64,000 nucleotides of DNA from CAZLWA01 sp964563165. GTDB taxonomy: Bacteria > CLD3 > SB21. Every line of letters begins with the position of its first letter. Within the stretch, counting starts at the first letter, position 1. A program made the translations under genes and the position numbers. Location of the stretch: positions 1 to 64,000 of the forward strand of contig CAZLWA010000068.1 of assembly GCA_964563165.1 (NCBI GenBank), read 5' to 3'. Shown one piece after another: positions 62,201-64,000 of this stretch. The notes below the pieces were generated by a model. It made no database searches and was not told the DNA's origin. It saw only the letters and a list, made by a program, of their open reading frames with translations.

Positions 62201-62323
62201 ATCCAGTTCCACGTCCATCGTGTAGTGCACCTGCTGCTGCCACGAAGGTCGGTGCGTTTGAGAAAAAAGATAACCCTGCAGTAATGCCAACGGAAGAATC
62301 ATTCTTATGAATCGTGCTTTCAT
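59216..62323 (-). CDS. M1-family metallopeptidase fused to a C-terminal outer-membrane barrel
   Basis: 1035 residues from the first ATG after a terminator (the open frame upstream is the terminator itself); signal peptide ends YLFSQ. The gluzincin core is intact: GGMEYP (357-362), HEMAH (H382, E383, H386) and E405 in WMDEG. An insertion of low-complexity residues lies near 225-265. After about residue 670 the sequence becomes alternating beta strands with many aromatic residues (YNSVDAARIGYKF, RIALGIYYGV, FALGFRSSSL and so on), ending in WVIGLDHNF with a terminal phenylalanine, the hallmark of outer-membrane barrels. The peptidase would thus be held at the outer membrane by its own barrel. 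Confidence 0.85.
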   Translation of the reverse strand: MKARFIRMILPLALLQGYLFSQTHRPSWQQQVHYTMDVELDTEYNLIYGKEIFNYVNHSPDTLRVLYMHLYVNAFKKNSLMEWYQNERDFFYGGSLISYLRDDLLGYTHVSNIADADGNRLIHRVDDTILEILLARPIPPEANQTISLDFIEKIPVLIRRMGRQNREGVDYSMAQWYPKVCVYDRQGWHKNYYLGREFYGEFATFDVSITLPEPYMVGASGVLQNAASPGDMMNRNADSTAGDRLIPESNPAASDTGQTEEILAHSKWLRQAHAESSKRTWRFHADAIHDFAWCADTEYIYDSVAYNGVRINLLYLPEVAGQWQEMKSWAVQILKYLTQYVGPYPYRDFTIAQAGDGGMEYPNIVFITGRRGRFSLASVTAHEMAHNWFYGMLANDETREAWMDEGIASYYTTRLMESLFGRYANIEYETPFKRKWYPKEDARVNTFVGYESWARQGFEEKILTASDFFSSDRSYNYSVYYKGEIFMFALEYYFGKQKFDDVMRKYFSEWNRHHVTSEDMKRFFEQETHTQLDWLFEEWLNTTKQCDYAVYDFTGRWDHEKKSYGSEIRFERKGGVEMPLDVCVTLENDSSLTYRIPAHEDDPDIAGFTRCPVWNIVSAKYVLHLQLTEKIKTVAIDTSLLLADVHRMNNRTGLPKLAWHFQKPAAYAPTLDTYVIEHRPSLWYNSVDAARIGYKFNGKWDTDEHRIALGIYYGVKSAQLNYDFLYQTPLYGLGKQTTVTVNSERLDGRSENSVTFSHRRFSRTLYRPPINDFALGFRSSSLLNARYLPPGTAWQKGRVNVWSLSWSLQPSLFNSARASAALEGSTFGSEWNFSKFYFSYQLPVILKRNDLSLQFRLFGGYISGEAPVQEQFYLAGASPRQMFDDKFYRSAGTLPNQLWLDHGVRRLHYDGDGNATGYADANITGRRMFACNVNFFFKNPVTLLTTKNLLVFSHLEPYLLADGGLAWNVNSELHNLKKLILLDAGAGFRYALPVPAWWGRYVLKTDFPVWVSKPSLLAAKDRWAFRWVIGLDHNF

Positions 62324-62333
62324 AGAGGGCAAT

Positions 62334-62366
62334 AAAAAAAGTCTCCCGAACCATCGGAAGACTTTT
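62334..62366 (-). terminator. Terminator of the STAS gene
   Basis: Minus-strand stem AAAAGTCTTCCGATGG/...CGGGAGACTTTT followed by seven T, 30 bases after the STAS stop and just before the peptidase-barrel start. Confidence 0.8.
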
Positions 62367-62395
62367 ATATTTTTAAAAAAAACGTTTAACAAAAT

Positions 62396-63118
62396 TTATT
62401 TTTGTTTTGCTGAATAATTATACCGGTACTCCTTCGTATGCAGATTCAATTCCTTAAGTTTCTTACGGATTTCAAACCAGCCCAGATGCGTGTAATGAAA
62501 ATCGGAAGTGTTCAGTATTTTCTTAATTTGCCAGGCGCCGAAATGAGGGTGTTTTTTCACGGCGAGCTGAATGCGCTCATCCACCGTCATCTCGCCGACA
62601 TCGGCCTCCCGCTCGGGTTCCTTTTTCCTCACCTCAATTTTTTCCTCGACCATGGATACCACCGGTTTGGACGTGGCTGTGACGGGCATTGGCGTGGGCG
62701 CCGTCTCGTGGACCGGCGTGGTGTCTTTGGCTCTCGGCACGGCGGCCAGAGATCCTCCGGATTCTTTCACAAACGCGTCCACGGCATCATCAACCGTGTC
62801 GTAGGCTTTTAATATGTAATGGAATTCAAGCAATTCAAACACTTCATAAACTTCCGGGATCATGCGGACCAATTTCAAATCGCCGTTATTTTCCTTAATG
62901 CCCTTGATCTCGCTGATAAAAATACCCCAACCTGCGGAACTGATGTAATCCACATCGCCCAAATCAACGATGATCCGGTGCTGGTTCTTTTTCAACAGCG
63001 AACCCAGCGCCCTTTCCAATTCCGAAGACGTTGTCGTATCGATATACCCGCCGACCTTAATGACACCGATATTATCGCCCGGTCCGGTATATTTAATGGT
63101 CGTTTGAATTCCCTCCAT
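62396..63118 (-). CDS. STAS-domain protein with extra C-terminal helical domain
   Basis: 240 residues. Residues about 5-115 form a STAS anti-anti-sigma domain: VGGYIDTTTSSELERAL and the phosphorylation loop DYISSAGWGIFISEI with Ser60/Ser61. A proline- and threonine-rich linker (about 120-170) leads to a C-terminal domain (about 175-232) starting TVDERIQLAVKKHPHFGAWQIKKILN and ending KELNLHTKEYRYNY; its spacing looks like a winged-helix or HTH, as in transposase N-termini. No anti-sigma kinase gene is adjacent. AGGAG lies 10 bases before ATG. Confidence 0.8.
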   Translation of the reverse strand: MEGIQTTIKYTGPGDNIGVIKVGGYIDTTTSSELERALGSLLKKNQHRIIVDLGDVDYISSAGWGIFISEIKGIKENNGDLKLVRMIPEVYEVFELLEFHYILKAYDTVDDAVDAFVKESGGSLAAVPRAKDTTPVHETAPTPMPVTATSKPVVSMVEEKIEVRKKEPEREADVGEMTVDERIQLAVKKHPHFGAWQIKKILNTSDFHYTHLGWFEIRKKLKELNLHTKEYRYNYSAKQK

Positions 63119-63383
63119 GGTAGCGTGTCTCCTGTTTGCTTTTTTTAGAAACTATTTATCGATTGCTATGGTCAGCGGTGATGCTAAAGGATGTTTTTAC
63201 CAATATTTTATAAGTTAATGGAATTATGATAAAGACGCAAGGTTTTTATTGAGGGTTGCTGAAAAAATATTTTCTCACCGGTGCGCAAAACTTTCCATTT
63301 GTCTTTTCAGAAAAAATTCAGTATCTTCTCCCTATTAATTTTTTCAATTCATTCCCGCGTCTTTTTCTTTCAGGGGTTGATGC

Positions 63384-64000
63384 ATGTCTGAATTACGCAA
63401 GGATCCGATCGTAAGCCGTTGGGTGATCATTTCCGAAGAACGGGGAAAACGGCCGTCCGATTTTGCACCGGATGAAAATAAGAAGAAAAGCGGGCACTGT
63501 CCTTTTTGCGAGGGTCACGAACATCACACACCGCCGGAAATTCTGGCCTACCGGCACGGTCAGTCGGAACGCAATAAACCGGGTTGGTTCTTGCGCGTCG
63601 TTCCCAACAAGTTTCCCGCACTGCAAATTGAAGGTGAACTCAGCCCGTCCGGCGAAGGCGTGTTTGACAGGATGCACGGCGTCGGCGCGCACGAAGTGAT
63701 CATTGAAACGCCCGATCATCAAAAAGATCTGACGGATCTCCAGAGCGGAGAATTTCAAAAAATTTTTTGCGCCTACCGCGATCGCATCACGGATCTGAAA
63801 AGAGACACCCGCTTCAAATATATTTTGATTTTTAAAAATCACGGCTCCGCTGCAGGCGCCACAGTTGAACATACGCATTCTCAGCTGATTGCGACGCCGG
63901 TCATTCCCAGAACCATCGCCGAGGAATTGCAGGGCGCAAAAAATCACTACGACATCAAAGAACGCTGTGTGTTTTGCGATATGATTCGCCAGGAAATGAC
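63384..64000 (+). CDS. galT: Galactose-1-phosphate uridylyltransferase, 3'-truncated by window edge
   Basis: The first about 205 residues are visible, starting MSELRKDPIVSRWVIISEER, with AGGGG 8 bases before ATG. Zinc-type CPFCEGHE is at about residue 36, and the HIT-like active site ATVEHTHSQLIATP, whose first-pair histidine carries UMP, at about 165. CVFCDMI near the edge adds another metal site. Leloir pathway: UDP-glucose plus galactose-1-phosphate to UDP-galactose plus glucose-1-phosphate. The start is in a 265-base gap after the divergent STAS gene. Confidence 0.93.
   Translation, partial: MSELRKDPIVSRWVIISEERGKRPSDFAPDENKKKSGHCPFCEGHEHHTPPEILAYRHGQSERNKPGWFLRVVPNKFPALQIEGELSPSGEGVFDRMHGVGAHEVIIETPDHQKDLTDLQSGEFQKIFCAYRDRITDLKRDTRFKYILIFKNHGSAAGATVEHTHSQLIATPVIPRTIAEELQGAKNHYDIKERCVFCDMIRQEM

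Noticed and set aside
62324..62392. 23-residue N-terminal extension of the M1-barrel protein
   Set aside because: It lies on top of a clear terminator hairpin of the upstream gene, and the later ATG gives a proper signal peptide.

Overview
The window (64 kb) reads as an ordinary, gene-dense bacterial chromosome segment from the FCB superphylum (Bacteroidota/Chlorobiota/Ignavibacteria/Calditrichota and related candidate phyla). Evidence: a huge secreted protein ends in a type IX secretion (Por) sorting domain, many signal peptides are lipoprotein-type or end in A-Q, the arginine cluster has the order argC-J-B-D-F-R-G-H (as I recall it from Chlorobi), and there is a GxxExxY-family gene. Clear Shine-Dalgarno sites (AAGGAG types) and TTGACA-17-TATnnT promoters argue against classical Bacteroidia/Flavobacteriia, which use other promoter and initiation signals. 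No rRNA, tRNA, prophage or CRISPR array was seen.

Layout. 1-8.2 kb: complete minus-strand arginine operon (argH runs off the left edge) with a promoter and candidate ARG box before argC. 8.4-14.8 kb: a two-receiver/PEP-synthase-like regulator, a YebC-family regulator, NADP-type glutamate dehydrogenase and an MBL-fold hydrolase. 15-24.6 kb: OPT oligopeptide transporter, peptidase T, an M1 aminopeptidase lipoprotein (a peptide-use theme), a single-domain response regulator, an LEA14-like lipoprotein, an aldose epimerase and an MFS exporter. 24.9-36 kb: cell-surface region with a TPR-like lipoprotein, the 2118-residue T9SS protein, a scarf-like lipoprotein, a cupredoxin, a 42-residue exported peptide, MscL and a lipocalin. 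36-40.5 kb: two exported amidohydrolase genes with partly degenerate metal sites. 40.8-46.6 kb: a ClpX-like ATPase, a FadI-type thiolase, MoeZ/ThiF-rhodanese, a metallophosphoesterase and a thioesterase. 46.6-49.6 kb: repeat-rich accessory segment with an AT-rich orphan gene, ahcY, and a frameshifted GxxExxY gene inside a pair of inverted repeats. 49.6-64 kb: cobalamin-domain-less methionine synthase, a peptide-binding lipoprotein, ferredoxin-NADP reductase, AtoB-type thiolase, PhoH, coiled-coil/LysM envelope proteins, an M1 peptidase fused to an outer-membrane barrel, a STAS protein with an extra C-terminal domain, and galT (cut by the right edge).

The most unusual non-coding feature is the density of small repeats: 7-bp tandem arrays sitting at 3' ends of genes, hairpins with a CTTTAG/CTAAAG centre, CACnAAGn palindromes, and nested mosaic repeats. 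Several supply the stop codon or last codons of neighbouring genes. The most unusual proteins are the M1-peptidase/barrel fusion, the amidohydrolase pair, the REC-REC-PPDK_N protein, the split MetH and the STAS fusion.
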